This document shows, piece by piece, positions 52,194 through 62,833 of a DNA stretch of 64,000 nucleotides. Origin of the DNA: Cupidesulfovibrio sp000226255 (lineage in GTDB: Bacteria; Desulfobacterota; Desulfovibrionia; Desulfovibrionales; Desulfovibrionaceae); assembly GCF_003402415.2 (NCBI RefSeq), contig NZ_AP036014.1, positions 2,604,001-2,668,000 on the forward strand, read 5' to 3'. A program made the position numbers and the translations under genes. Under the pieces are notes generated by a model. It was not told where the DNA came from, searched no databases, and saw nothing but the letters and a program-made list of their open reading frames with translations. The number at the start of each line of letters is the position of its first letter. Position 1 is the stretch's first letter.

Positions 52194-52561
52194 GCGGGGG
52201 AAAGGTCTCCTGTGGCGGGGCAAGACGTTATGGACGTGCGGTACGCAGGAACCACTACCCCATACCGCCCCGCTTGACCATACGATGGAATGGGCGGGGG
52301 CTGCATCCGGGCGGCTCCTCGCCTGGCGCACGTTCCGTGCCCGGCCTTCCCCCTCATTCGGCACGCCCCCCCCCCACTCGGCGCACTTGGCGCCACCCGA
52401 ATCCGGCCAGTGCATCCGATGTCCAACATGCCTGGTTCCCGGCGTTTTGATCGCGCGGTCACGTTTTTTTCAGCAGTAGTACTATACGAAACCACTTTTT
52501 TTGAAATTCAACCCACTGAAAAAACATCTATACAAGTATTTCCTGATTTCCTGTTCATGCA

Positions 52562-52590
52562 TTGACAACTGTGCACTCAACCGCTAGATA
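52562..52590 (+). promoter_or_regulatory. Promoter of the SAM-riboswitch transcript
   Basis: TTGACA at 52562-52567 and TAGATA at 52585-52590 are exactly 17 bases apart, in an AT-rich stretch. Predicted start near 52597 coincides with the first base of the riboswitch. Confidence 0.8.
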
Positions 52591-52598
52591 TGCCCCAT

Positions 52599-52713
52599 TC
52601 ATGGAGAGAGGCGCGAGGGTACGGCCCTGTGACCGCCCGGCAACCTGCCCCGACGTGACGCCGTCGGTCGGGACAAGGTGCCAACACCGACCGTGTAGCG
52701 CACGGGATCATGA
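52599..52713 (+). ncRNA. SAM-I riboswitch aptamer
   Basis: Conserved S-box core pieces appear in order: AGAGAGGCGCGAGGG, ACGGCCCTGTGAC, GCCCGGCAACC (52635-52645) and AAGGTGCCAA near 52675-52684, then a CCGTG/CACGG hairpin. TCATG (52599) and CATGA (52709) close P1. This is the SAM-I pattern rather than SAM-II or SAM-III. It is followed by an intrinsic terminator, so SAM would switch off the downstream gene. Confidence 0.9.
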
Positions 52714-52732
52714 TCGCGGGCTTGCGGCGTCG

Positions 52733-52756
52733 GCCTCTCCTAGCGAGGGGCTTTTT
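52733..52756 (+). terminator. Riboswitch expression-platform terminator
   Basis: GCCTCTC pairs with GAGGGGC around CTAGC, followed by TTTTT. It sits 20 bases after P1 of the SAM aptamer. Confidence 0.8.
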
Positions 52757-53004
52757 CTGTTTTGGGGGCATCGTTCGGACGCTGGAGCCGCACGGTGCAT
52801 GTGGGTGGATTTCAGGCCAATTGCGCACCCACAGAAAAAAAATGCAGCTAACAGGCCGTTGCGCCACGGGGGCCGCCGAAACACCCTGCCGGAACATCCG
52901 GCGGGACGGCGGACAGCCCAAGGGCGCACGGTGGTCCGCCGGCCCAGCCCCCGGCGGATTGACCACGCGAAGCCCGGACGGCTTCGCGGAAAAAGGGAGA
53001 CACG

Positions 53005-53271
53005 ATGAAGGATTTTCTGGAGAAGTTGCAGCCTGTTGGCGAGTGCGTGATCTACTACCTCTACCACAACGAGGATGAACCCATGCCCACCTGCTGGTCC
53101 GACCCGCTGGAACTCATGGGTGACATGTCGCGCCTGCAACTCACCGACGCACAGATGCGCGAACTGCGCGACATCGTGAGCGAGGAAATCCGCAGCGAAG
53201 GCCCCGAGGCGGTATGGAAGGGGCGCACCCTGCGCAAGAACATCATCCATTCCTGCGGCTACCTGGTGTAG
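53005..53271 (+). CDS. SAM-riboswitch-linked protein of unknown function
   Basis: The 88-aa protein (MKDFLEKLQPVGECVIYYLYHNEDEP) follows GGGAGACACG and a perfect 9-bp hairpin (CGCGAAGCC/GGCTTCGCG at 52966-52988). It contains CVIYYLYHNE, two more Cys and several charged helices; no known domain was recognised. It is the first gene after the SAM-I riboswitch, with about 250 nt between, and the only gene before the next terminator. The intervening 52757-53004 has no supported gene. Confidence 0.8.
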   Translation: MKDFLEKLQPVGECVIYYLYHNEDEPMPTCWSDPLELMGDMSRLQLTDAQMRELRDIVSEEIRSEGPEAVWKGRTLRKNIIHSCGYLV

Positions 53272-53431
53272 CCGGGCATCTTCGGCGGGCGCGTCCGGCA
53301 GCGCGCCCTGACCGAACCGGTGCCCCGTTCCGGAACCCGACGCAGCGAACATCGAACCCCGGCCACTCCCTGCCTCGCGTGCCCGCGCGCACGGCGGACC
53401 ACCAGGCCGGACAGCCCAGACAGCAAAACAC

Positions 53432-53465
53432 AACGCCCCCGACGGGAAACCGGCGGGGGCGTTTT
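53432..53465 (+). terminator. Terminator after the SAM-linked gene
   Basis: AACGCCCCCG / CGGGGGCGTT with a roughly 12-nt loop, followed by TTT. Confidence 0.85.
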
Positions 53466-53572
53466 CATGGGCAATCAGGGACGGCCGTTGGGGCGGTAGA
53501 AAACGGGCAAGGCAAGGGACGCGAAAACAGCCAAGGGCGCGTGTGGCCCGCAAGACATGGAGCCTTGCCGGG

Positions 53573-54160
53573 CTAGTCCGCAAACCCCAGTTCGGCCAGC
53601 AGGCCGGGCAGTTCGCGGAAATCGCGCATGGTGCGCACGCGGGGGGTGCTGCGCGCCTCGCGCGCATGTCCGTTTCGCGGCGGGTCGAACCAGATGCCGA
53701 ACATCCCTGCCTGGGTGGCACCCCACACGTCGCCGGTCCAGTCGTCGCCGATCATCACCACCCGGTGGGCGGGCAGGCCCAGGTCGCGCAGCACATGCGC
53801 CCAGAACGGAGGCCAGGGCTTGGGCGCACCCGCGGAACGCCACGTGTACACCCCGGCCAGCAACGGCCCCACCCCCATGGGGGCAAGGGCGGCCCGGATG
53901 GGGTCCGCGTCAGATTCCGAGGCGTTGGAGGCCAGCGCCAGCCGCCAACTGGCGGCCAGCGAACACAGCACCTCGCCCGCATGGGGCATGGGCTGCTCGT
54001 CCGTCCAGCCGTGCTCCGCCCCCATCCAGCGGGGCATGACCCGCATCAGGGTGCCGCCCCAGTCCAACAGCAATGCCTTGTCGGGCAGCAACGCCCTGTC
54101 GGGCGCGGGGCCGGGGGCGTGCGGCGCGCCATCCGCGCCCGCGTGTTTCGCTTTCACCAT
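53573..54160 (-). CDS. HAD-superfamily hydrolase with altered motif I
   Basis: The 195-aa protein has HAD motifs: LLDWGGTL as motif I, LASNAS as motif II, a Lys in GAPKPWPPF, and GDDWTGDVWGA as motif IV. Motif I normally reads DxDGT; here the second Asp is Gly, so the general acid/base is absent and activity may be altered. The start follows GGAGAGGAACC. An N-terminal Ala/Pro stretch precedes the fold. Confidence 0.8.
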   Translation of the reverse strand: MVKAKHAGADGAPHAPGPAPDRALLPDKALLLDWGGTLMRVMPRWMGAEHGWTDEQPMPHAGEVLCSLAASWRLALASNASESDADPIRAALAPMGVGPLLAGVYTWRSAGAPKPWPPFWAHVLRDLGLPAHRVVMIGDDWTGDVWGATQAGMFGIWFDPPRNGHAREARSTPRVRTMRDFRELPGLLAELGFAD

Positions 54161-54313
54161 GGTTCCTCTCCTGCCCCGTGGTGCCCGTACCGCGTGGCCG
54201 CGTCAAGTCGGAAAGGCCCGCATGACGCCGTAAGGGGCAGGCCCGGCCCACGCCAACGGCTCCTCCTCTCCGCCCCGTCCCGCCCTGCCTACCCGCCCCC
54301 GGACAAACGGAAA

Positions 54314-54343
54314 GGGCCGGAACCCGAAGGTTCCGGCCCACAG
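54314..54343 (-). terminator. Terminator after groEL
   Basis: GGGCCGGAACC / GGTTCCGGCCC with loop CGAA; on the minus strand it is followed by TTTCCGTTT, ending the groES-groEL transcript. Confidence 0.85.
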
Positions 54344-54382
54344 TCACGTGCGATGTTGCGCGGGCTGTACGAGCCTTTCGGC

Positions 54383-56029
<1,647 letters not shown>

Positions 56030-56073
56030 TGTATTCATCCTCCTCGGGAGTAAGTGCGTGAGTTCGCGGGGCG

Positions 56074-56361
56074 TTATTCGATGATGGCGAGAATGTCGTC
56101 TTCGCGCATGACGAGGTGCTCGACGCCGTCAAGCTTGATCTCGGTGCCAGCGTACTTGCTGAACAGCACCAGGTCGCCCTTCTTGACAGCCATGGCGATG
56201 AGCTTGCCGTCTTCCGCGACCTTGCCGGGACCGGCGGCGACAACTTCGCCGCGCGAGGGCTTTTCCTTGGCGGTATCGGGGATGAAGAGGCCGCCGGCGG
56301 TCTTTTCTTCGGATTCGAGGCGCTTCACCAGAACGCGGTCATTCAAAGGCTTCAGATTCAT
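56074..56361 (-). CDS. groES: 10-kDa co-chaperonin GroES
   Basis: The 95-aa protein starts MNLKPLNDRVLVKRL behind GGAGGACT. The mobile loop ESEEKTAGGLFIPDTAKEKP and the GDLVLFSKYAGTEIK segment are conserved. A CIRCE operator lies 45 bp upstream, so HrcA control with groEL, 44 nt downstream, is expected. hrcA is not in this window. Confidence 0.97.
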   Translation of the reverse strand: MNLKPLNDRVLVKRLESEEKTAGGLFIPDTAKEKPSRGEVVAAGPGKVAEDGKLIAMAVKKGDLVLFSKYAGTEIKLDGVEHLVMREDDILAIIE

Positions 56362-56405
56362 GACAACTAGTCCTCCAACTTTAGGTGATCGCTGTTTGTC
56401 CCGTC

Positions 56406-56434
56406 TTTGGCACTCGCGGCCTGCGAGTGCCAAA
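56406..56434. promoter_or_regulatory. CIRCE operator upstream of groES
   Basis: TTTGGCACTC and GAGTGCCAAA are perfect 10-base inverted repeats around a nine-base spacer, the HrcA-binding arrangement (usual form TTAGCACTC-N9-GAGTGCTAA). No exact promoter was fixed. The remaining 56435-56772 shows no gene; a T-rich stretch lies at 56687-56703. Confidence 0.92.
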
Positions 56435-56772
56435 GGCAAGGGCGGTCATCTCGCCGCGCGTCATGACTGCGTCACGCGCGCGCCCTCCCGCCGCATGGCG
56501 GGGGGCGAAATTCGTCTCGCCCGATGTATCGTGGCTTTCTTGGCAGATATCGTTCCGAACCCGAGGTTCGTCCCGACCGCCGAGTGCGGCTGCACACCCG
56601 CATCCGCTGACGCGAAGGCGGTGCATGCCAACCGCGTTGGATAATAAGGCAGCTGCCGCGCTTGAAAAGGGGGTGGTGTGCATTTTTTTGCATTTTCTTT
56701 TGCCGTGCTGCAAATTCAGCAGGTTGCGCGCACAGCTCGGAGCACTGCCAGCCCCCCGTTCAGACGACCCGG

Positions 56773-58167
56773 CTATGCAGGCCGGGCCGTGCGGGGCACG
56801 CGCGGCACCCCGGTGAGGATGGCCAGCACCCCAGCCGCGCCCAGCAGCAGGCAGTAATAGTTGGCCGACAGCACCGCCACGGGCGAGATGCCCGCTATGG
56901 ACCCGGCCAGCAGCACCTGGGCCGCGTGCGGGGCCAGCCCCTGCACCACGCACGAGAAGATGTCCAGCAGGCTGGCGCTGCGGCGCGGGTCCACGCCGGA
57001 GGTGGCAGCGATTTCTCGGGCCATGCCGCCGGTAAGAATGATGGCCACGGTGTTGTTGGCGGTGCACATGTCCGCCACGGCCACCAGGCCGGAAATGCCC
57101 GCCTCGCCGGTGCGGGTGGCGGCCCCGTCCCGTCGGCCCGGCCTGTCGGTGAACCGGCGCACGGCGGCCAGCAGCCAGGCCACCCCGCCGTGATAGCGGA
57201 TGAGTTCGCCAAGCCCGCCCATGAGCATGGACAGCACGAGAATCTCGTGCATGCTGGTGAAGCCCTTGTAAATGTCCTGGGCGAATTTCAGCGGGGTGTA
57301 GCCATCCACCACGGCCATGCCCACCCCGCCCGCCATGGCAATGCCCGCGAACAGCACGGCGAACACGTTCATGCCCGCCAGCGCCATGACCAGAATGGCC
57401 ACGTAGGGCAGCACCGTGACCATGCGATAGCCGCCGGGCGCGGCGGCGCGGCCCGCGTCGCCCGCCAGCCAGAACACGGCCACCGCCGCCAGCGCGGCGG
57501 GCAGGGCGATGGCGAAGTTCATGCGGAACTTGTCGCGCATGTCGCAGCCCTGGGTGCGCGTGGCGGCGATGGTGGTGTCGGAAATCATGGACAGGTTGTC
57601 GCCGAACATGGCCCCGCCCACCACCGCGCCCATGAGCAGCGCCCCATCCATGCCGGTCTGCCCGGCCACGCCCGCCGCGATGGGCCCCACGGCGGCGATG
57701 GTGCCCATGGAGGTGCCCATGGCCGTGGCCACGAAGGCGGAAATGACGAACAGCCCCGGCAGCACCAGACGGGACGGCACCAGCGACAGACCCAGGTTCA
57801 CAGTGGACTCCACCCCGCCGATGGCCGAGGCCACCGAGGCGAAGCCCCCGGCAAGCAGGTAGATGACGCACATGGTGACGATGTTGATCTCGCCCGCGCC
57901 GGACAGGAAGATGTTCACCCGCCGGGTCAGGCCGCCGGGCCGGGCGGCCGTGGCCGCGTCCTTCTCGCGCAGGGCCAGGGCCAGGGCGATGGCGGGCAGA
58001 ATGGCCACCGCCGGGGAGAGCTGGTAGAAGGCCATCTCCGTTCCGGTCGCGCCAAGAGTCAGCCCCGCGCCGATGAACAGCGCCAGGAACAGCGCCAGCG
58101 GCAGCAGGGCCACGGGGTTGGGTGCGGGCTGATGCGGGTGGGTATGCGACGAAATGCTGTCGGGCAT
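56773..58167 (-). CDS. NhaC-type Na+/H+ antiporter
   Basis: The 464-aa protein has about 11 hydrophobic segments and NhaC-family motifs VATAMGTSMGTIAAVGPIA and VVGGAMFGDNLSMISDTTIAATRTQGC. NhaC proteins exchange sodium for protons, or an organic acid in the MleN-like branch. The start MPDSISSHTHPHQ with GAAAGGATATCGCC is preferred over an in-frame upstream ATG. The His-rich N-terminus is unusual. Confidence 0.87.
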   Translation of the reverse strand: MPDSISSHTHPHQPAPNPVALLPLALFLALFIGAGLTLGATGTEMAFYQLSPAVAILPAIALALALREKDAATAARPGGLTRRVNIFLSGAGEINIVTMCVIYLLAGGFASVASAIGGVESTVNLGLSLVPSRLVLPGLFVISAFVATAMGTSMGTIAAVGPIAAGVAGQTGMDGALLMGAVVGGAMFGDNLSMISDTTIAATRTQGCDMRDKFRMNFAIALPAALAAVAVFWLAGDAGRAAAPGGYRMVTVLPYVAILVMALAGMNVFAVLFAGIAMAGGVGMAVVDGYTPLKFAQDIYKGFTSMHEILVLSMLMGGLGELIRYHGGVAWLLAAVRRFTDRPGRRDGAATRTGEAGISGLVAVADMCTANNTVAIILTGGMAREIAATSGVDPRRSASLLDIFSCVVQGLAPHAAQVLLAGSIAGISPVAVLSANYYCLLLGAAGVLAILTGVPRVPRTARPA

Positions 58168-58343
58168 GGCGATATCCTTTCGGGCCGGGCGCTGCCCGGC
58201 CGACGGGCGAATGTCTCGGGGGTGTGAAAAAGCGGGACCCGCGGGCATGCTGCGCGCCGCGACGGACCGTGCACATAGGAACGGGGACGCCGCGTGTCCA
58301 GACGAACTGGCGCGGGCGTCCCCGAAATATCATGCCGCGCCGG

Positions 58344-60311
58344 TTATTCGCGGAACCGCGCAAGCTCCGCGATGCGGGCCTCCACCAGTTCCCAGCGCTC
58401 CAGCAGGGCGGTCTGCTCGCCTTCCAGCGCGGTGACCCGCGCGGCGGCGGCGCTGAAGCCTTCCGGATCTGTGGTGAAGAAGTCCGGCTCGGCAAGCCGC
58501 TCCTCCAGCGTGGCCTGCTCCTGCTCCAGCGCGTCGAGGTTGCCGGGCAGGGCCGCCAGTTCCTCGCGCAGCCCGGCCAGTTCGCGCTGTTCCTTGAAGG
58601 TCAGCTTGCGAATCTGGCCATTGCCGGGGTCATTGCTGCCGGTTTGGCCAGACTGGCCCAGTTGGACCGGATCGGCCTTGCCGGGCGCGCCCCCCGCCTT
58701 GGCCGCATCCTCCGAGGGCTTCGGGCGCTGGCGCAGCCAGTCGGTGTAGCCGCCCACGTACTCGCGCACGTTGCCGTCGTCATCGAAGGCCAGGGTGCTG
58801 GTCACCACGTCGTCCAGAAAGGCGCGGTCGTGGCTCACCAGCAGCACGGTGCCCTGGTATTCGGCCAGCAGTTCCTCCAGCAGGTCCAGCGTTTCCACGT
58901 CCAGGTCGTTGGTGGGTTCGTCCAGCACCAGCAGGTTGGAAGGCCGGGTGAACAGCTTGGCCAGCAGCAGGCGGTTGCGCTCGCCGCCGGACAGCACCTT
59001 GGCGGGCAGGCGCAACCTGTCCGGCTCGAACAGGAAGTCCCGCAGGTACCCGGCCACATGGCGGCGGTTGCCGTTGACCTCTATGGTGTCCGCGCCTTCG
59101 GCCACGTTGTCCATGACCGATTTCTCGCCGTCCAGGGCCGAACGCAACTGGTCGAAATAGGCGATCTCCAGCCGGGTGCCGTGACGCACCTCGCCGGAAT
59201 GGGGGGTAAGCTGGCCCAGCAGCAGGCGCAGCAGGGTGGTCTTGCCCGAGCCGTTGGGTCCGATGAGTCCCACCCGGTCGCCGCGCTGGATGAGCGCGGA
59301 AAAATCGCGCAGCACCGACTTGGCGTTCTCGTGGGCGAAGCACACGTTGCGCGCCTCGATGACCAGCTTGCCGGAGCGTTCCGCCTCCTGCGCCAGCATG
59401 GCCACCCCGCCCTGCCGTTCGCGGCGGCGGGCGCGTTCCTCGCGCAGGGCGTACAGGGCACGCACCCGGCCCATGTTGCGCGTGCGCCGGGCCTTGATGC
59501 CCTGGCGCACCCACACCTCTTCCTGGGCCAGCTTCTTGTCGAACAGGGCGAACTGGCGCTCTTCGTTCTCCAGCCGGGCCTCGCGCTGCTCCTGATACTG
59601 GTCGTACCCGCAGGCGTAGGAATGCAGCTTGCCCCGGTCCACCTCCACGATGCGGGTGGCAAGACGGCGCACGAAGGCCCGGTCGTGCGAAACGAACACC
59701 AGCGTGCGCGCGCGGCGCAGCAGATAGTCTTCCAGCCAGGCGATGGTGTCGATGTCTATATGGTTGGTGGGTTCGTCCAGCAAAAGGTCCTGCGAGGCCA
59801 CCAGCGCGCGGGCCAGCAGCACGCGGCGCTTGCGCCCGCCGGACAGGGTGGCGAACTCGCGCTCCGGGTCCAGCCGCAAGTGATTGCATACGGACAGCAC
59901 ATCGCCGTAATGCTCCCACCCCTCGCCCGATTCCAGGCCGCGCCGGGCCGCCGCCAGGGCGGCCTCGTCCACGGGGTTTCCCGCCTCGCGCGCGGCCTCC
60001 AGCACGTGGAACGCGGCCAGCGCCTCGCCCTCTGCCCCCAGCCCCCCCGCCACGATGCCGAACACCGGGCCGGAAAGTTCCGTGGGCACCTCTTGCGGCA
60101 TGCAGCCAAAGCGCGTGCCCGGCGCGCGGGTGATCTCGCCCGCGTCGGGGCGCACGTCCCCTGCCATGAGCCGCAACAGCGTCGACTTGCCCGCCCCGTT
60201 GCGCCCCACGAGGCAGATGCGTTCGCCCTGCTCCACGTGCAGGGTGGCCCCGTCCAGCAATTTGCCGGTGCCGAGGTTGAGCGTGACGTCCTGTATGCCG
60301 AGCAGAGCCAT
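58344..60311 (-). CDS. ABC-F family ATPase (Uup/EttA-like)
   Basis: The 655-aa soluble protein has two ABC modules: GRNGAGKSTLLRL and GPNGSGKTTLLRLLLG as Walker A, LSGGRKRRVLLARAL and LSGGERNRLLLAKLF as signatures, LLLDEPTNHID and LVLDEPTNDLD as Walker B. A C-terminal coiled coil of about 100 residues (GLREELAALPGNLDALEQEQ) suggests the Uup type. A short LGQSGQTGSNDPG linker comes from 9-nt repeats. ABC-F proteins act on ribosomes or DNA; role here unproved. Confidence 0.92.
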   Translation of the reverse strand: MALLGIQDVTLNLGTGKLLDGATLHVEQGERICLVGRNGAGKSTLLRLMAGDVRPDAGEITRAPGTRFGCMPQEVPTELSGPVFGIVAGGLGAEGEALAAFHVLEAAREAGNPVDEAALAAARRGLESGEGWEHYGDVLSVCNHLRLDPEREFATLSGGRKRRVLLARALVASQDLLLDEPTNHIDIDTIAWLEDYLLRRARTLVFVSHDRAFVRRLATRIVEVDRGKLHSYACGYDQYQEQREARLENEERQFALFDKKLAQEEVWVRQGIKARRTRNMGRVRALYALREERARRRERQGGVAMLAQEAERSGKLVIEARNVCFAHENAKSVLRDFSALIQRGDRVGLIGPNGSGKTTLLRLLLGQLTPHSGEVRHGTRLEIAYFDQLRSALDGEKSVMDNVAEGADTIEVNGNRRHVAGYLRDFLFEPDRLRLPAKVLSGGERNRLLLAKLFTRPSNLLVLDEPTNDLDVETLDLLEELLAEYQGTVLLVSHDRAFLDDVVTSTLAFDDDGNVREYVGGYTDWLRQRPKPSEDAAKAGGAPGKADPVQLGQSGQTGSNDPGNGQIRKLTFKEQRELAGLREELAALPGNLDALEQEQATLEERLAEPDFFTTDPEGFSAAAARVTALEGEQTALLERWELVEARIAELARFRE

Positions 60312-60535
60312 GCATGTATCCTGTTAAAAATATTGTCCTTAAAAAACCGAACAACCGTGCGGGGAATCACGCAACAGTGCCGAAAAACCGCGTTTCAGGA
60401 AAAAATGTTGCGTTCAATCAATCAGTTTAGCCCGCAACCGGCCTGCGGGCAAGTCGGACAAAAAAAGTCCACAAAATGTCACGATACCGGAACCTTACCT
60501 CGGAACAGCACTTCTTTCGTAAGTACCTGCTAACA

Positions 60536-60565
60536 TTGACAGGCGTGCACGGCAAACGATAGATG
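60536..60565 (+). promoter_or_regulatory. Probable promoter of the second chemoreceptor
   Basis: TTGACA at 60536-60541 and TAGATG at 60560-60565 are 18 bases apart. The gap from 60312 is AT-rich (several A-runs, 60330-60480), contains no gene and separates it from the divergent ABC-F gene. Confidence 0.55.
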
Positions 60566-60630
60566 CAGCACTATCGCCGCAGCAAGCGCCATGGGAAATG
60601 GCGCACACGCCACAATCCCCTGGGGTACAT

Positions 60631-62550
60631 ATGCGCCACATTTCGCCACAAACACTGTCCTGCGCCGTGGGCACCGGAGTTCTCGCAGCCGGGGTGGCTG
60701 CCCTTTCACCGCTTTTCGAAGGCACGTTTTCGGCATCGCACGGCGTTGCGACAGTGATCGTTGCATGCATCGCCACAATGGGCGTGCTGCTGTGCCGCCT
60801 GCGCGGACAGGCCGCCGACGCGCGGATGCTGCACGACGCGGCCCTGAAGGGGGCCGATACGCCCCGGACGCCGGACGCCCTTGGCGAAGCGGCGGCGGCC
60901 ATCTCGGCCTTGCGCGACGAGGCGCTGCGCAGCGCCGCCGCCGGGCAGGCCATGCTGGAAGCGCTTGATGCCACGGACGGGGCAGCCCCCTACCTGCTGC
61001 TGGACGCCAAGGGCACGGTCTCCTGCGCCTCTCCGGCCCTGCTGGCCCTGCTCGATACGGGTGCGCCCCCGGCCGCCCTGCCCGCCACGCCCGAATCGCT
61101 GGGTCTGCGCGCCGCCCCCGCCGACGCCAACGGCGCGGAACTGCTGCGCCAGATCCGCGAGGGCCGCGCCGTCAAAGGCGAAATCGCGCTTACCCTGGCC
61201 TGCGGCACGGCCCCAAGCAAAGACGCGGACAAGGGCGCGCCGCCCTGCCTGATCCATCTCGCGCTGTCCGCCCGGCCCATCACCGATGCGGCGGGCCGCG
61301 CCCACGGCAGCTTCGTGCTGCTGCGCGACATGACCGCGCTGCGCGCCGCGCAGTGTACGCTGGCCAGCACTTCGTCGCGCATCGAACGCTTTGCCGCCAC
61401 GTCCATGTCGGCGGCCGATGAGGTGAGCCGCGCCGCCGAAGATCTGGCCGCCCTGATCCAGGAGGCCAACGCGGGCGCGAACAGCCAGCAGGAACGCACG
61501 GCCGAGACCGCCACCGCCATGGAACAGATGAACGCCACGGTGGTCGAGGTGGCGCGCAACGCCGCGCACGCCGCCGACCAGGCCGCGGAAACCCGCCGCC
61601 GCAGCATGGACGGCGCGCGCCAGGTGAACGAGCTTGTGGACCACATCGACGGGGTGGAGCGCGTCATCGGCCAGCTTGCCGAGCGCGTGGGCGCGCTGGA
61701 CGCGCAGGCGGGCAATATCGGGCAGGTGATGAACGTCATCAGCGACATCGCCGACCAGACCAACCTGCTGGCGCTGAACGCCGCCATCGAGGCGGCCCGC
61801 GCCGGTGACGCCGGGCGCGGCTTTGCCGTCGTCGCCGACGAGGTGCGCAAGCTGGCCGAAAAGACCATGAACGCCACCCGAGAGGTGAGCGAGGTGATCA
61901 CCGGCATCCAGCAGAGTTCGCGCGCCGCAGCCCGCGAGATGGACGGTGCCCGTTCCGCCGTCAACGAGGCCGCGCGCCGCGCGCAGGATTCCGGCGCGGC
62001 GCTCTCGGAAATCCTTGCCCTTACCGACAACACCAGCATCCAGGTGCAGTCCATCGCCACCGCCGCAGAGCAGCAGTCGGCCACATCCGCCGAGATCAAC
62101 CGCGCGGTGGAGGCCATTACCGGCATTGCCGGGCGCACCATGGAAATGATGAACCACGCCGCGCAGGACATCTTCAGCCTGGCCGGGCGTTCCAGCGACC
62201 TGTCGCGCACCGTGGCGCGCATCACGCACGACGACGCCGACGGCAATGGCGCCGACGCGGCGGGCAAGGCCGTGCCCTGCTGGGAATTCAAGAAATGCGG
62301 CCGCGAAAAGGGCGGCCCCAAGGAAAAGGAAATGGGCGTCTGTCCCGCCTGGCCCGACCACGGCTTCAGCTGCGCGGGGGTTACCGGCACCTTCTGCGGC
62401 GGCAGCATACAGGAAACCTTCGCCAAGAAGATCGGCAACTGCGCCAAGTGCGACTTCTTCAAGAGCGCATCCTACCAGCGTGAGGCCCACGACATGCAAC
62501 TGTCGTCGGGAAAGACCGCCACGGGCCGCCTGCGGGAACTGCGGCGCTGA
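60631..62550 (+). CDS. Chemoreceptor with PAS domain and Cys-rich C-terminus
   Basis: The 639-aa protein has two N-terminal hydrophobic segments with almost no periplasmic loop, a PAS-like region (LLLDAKGTVSCASPALLALLD), a signalling domain (DIADQTNLLALNAAIEAARAGDAGRGFAVVADEVRKLAEKT), then a roughly 75-residue tail with seven Cys in PCWEFKKCG, GVCPAW, FSCAG, TFCGG and GNCAKC, possibly an FeS or metal redox module. The ATG at 60631 has weak TGGGGT; an ATG at 60598 is an alternative. Confidence 0.87.
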   Translation: MRHISPQTLSCAVGTGVLAAGVAALSPLFEGTFSASHGVATVIVACIATMGVLLCRLRGQAADARMLHDAALKGADTPRTPDALGEAAAAISALRDEALRSAAAGQAMLEALDATDGAAPYLLLDAKGTVSCASPALLALLDTGAPPAALPATPESLGLRAAPADANGAELLRQIREGRAVKGEIALTLACGTAPSKDADKGAPPCLIHLALSARPITDAAGRAHGSFVLLRDMTALRAAQCTLASTSSRIERFAATSMSAADEVSRAAEDLAALIQEANAGANSQQERTAETATAMEQMNATVVEVARNAAHAADQAAETRRRSMDGARQVNELVDHIDGVERVIGQLAERVGALDAQAGNIGQVMNVISDIADQTNLLALNAAIEAARAGDAGRGFAVVADEVRKLAEKTMNATREVSEVITGIQQSSRAAAREMDGARSAVNEAARRAQDSGAALSEILALTDNTSIQVQSIATAAEQQSATSAEINRAVEAITGIAGRTMEMMNHAAQDIFSLAGRSSDLSRTVARITHDDADGNGADAAGKAVPCWEFKKCGREKGGPKEKEMGVCPAWPDHGFSCAGVTGTFCGGSIQETFAKKIGNCAKCDFFKSASYQREAHDMQLSSGKTATGRLRELRR

Positions 62551-62833
62551 CCTACGCGGGGCTTCTGCCTGGCACCGTTACTCTTCAGTACCGCCCGGCG
62601 GAAACGGCATCCGCAGGAACCACGCCAGCAGGAACGCCAACACCAGGAACCGCCATCAACACCACGGGGGCGAGGCGAACACGCTCCTCCCCCGTTCTTC
62701 GCGGGTTCGTTGCGTGCGCGCCGCGACACCCGCATGTCGGGCGGCCCCGCTGCCCCGGCGGCGTCCAGCACCGCCGCCACGCTTGCGCCCGGAGCCACGC
62801 GGGGGTACTAGGACAATACAGGAGGAGCCACCC

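Noticed and set aside
52562..53008. 148-codon plus-strand open frame overlapping the SAM riboswitch
   Set aside because: It runs through the aptamer and terminator and is Arg/Pro-rich without a ribosome site.
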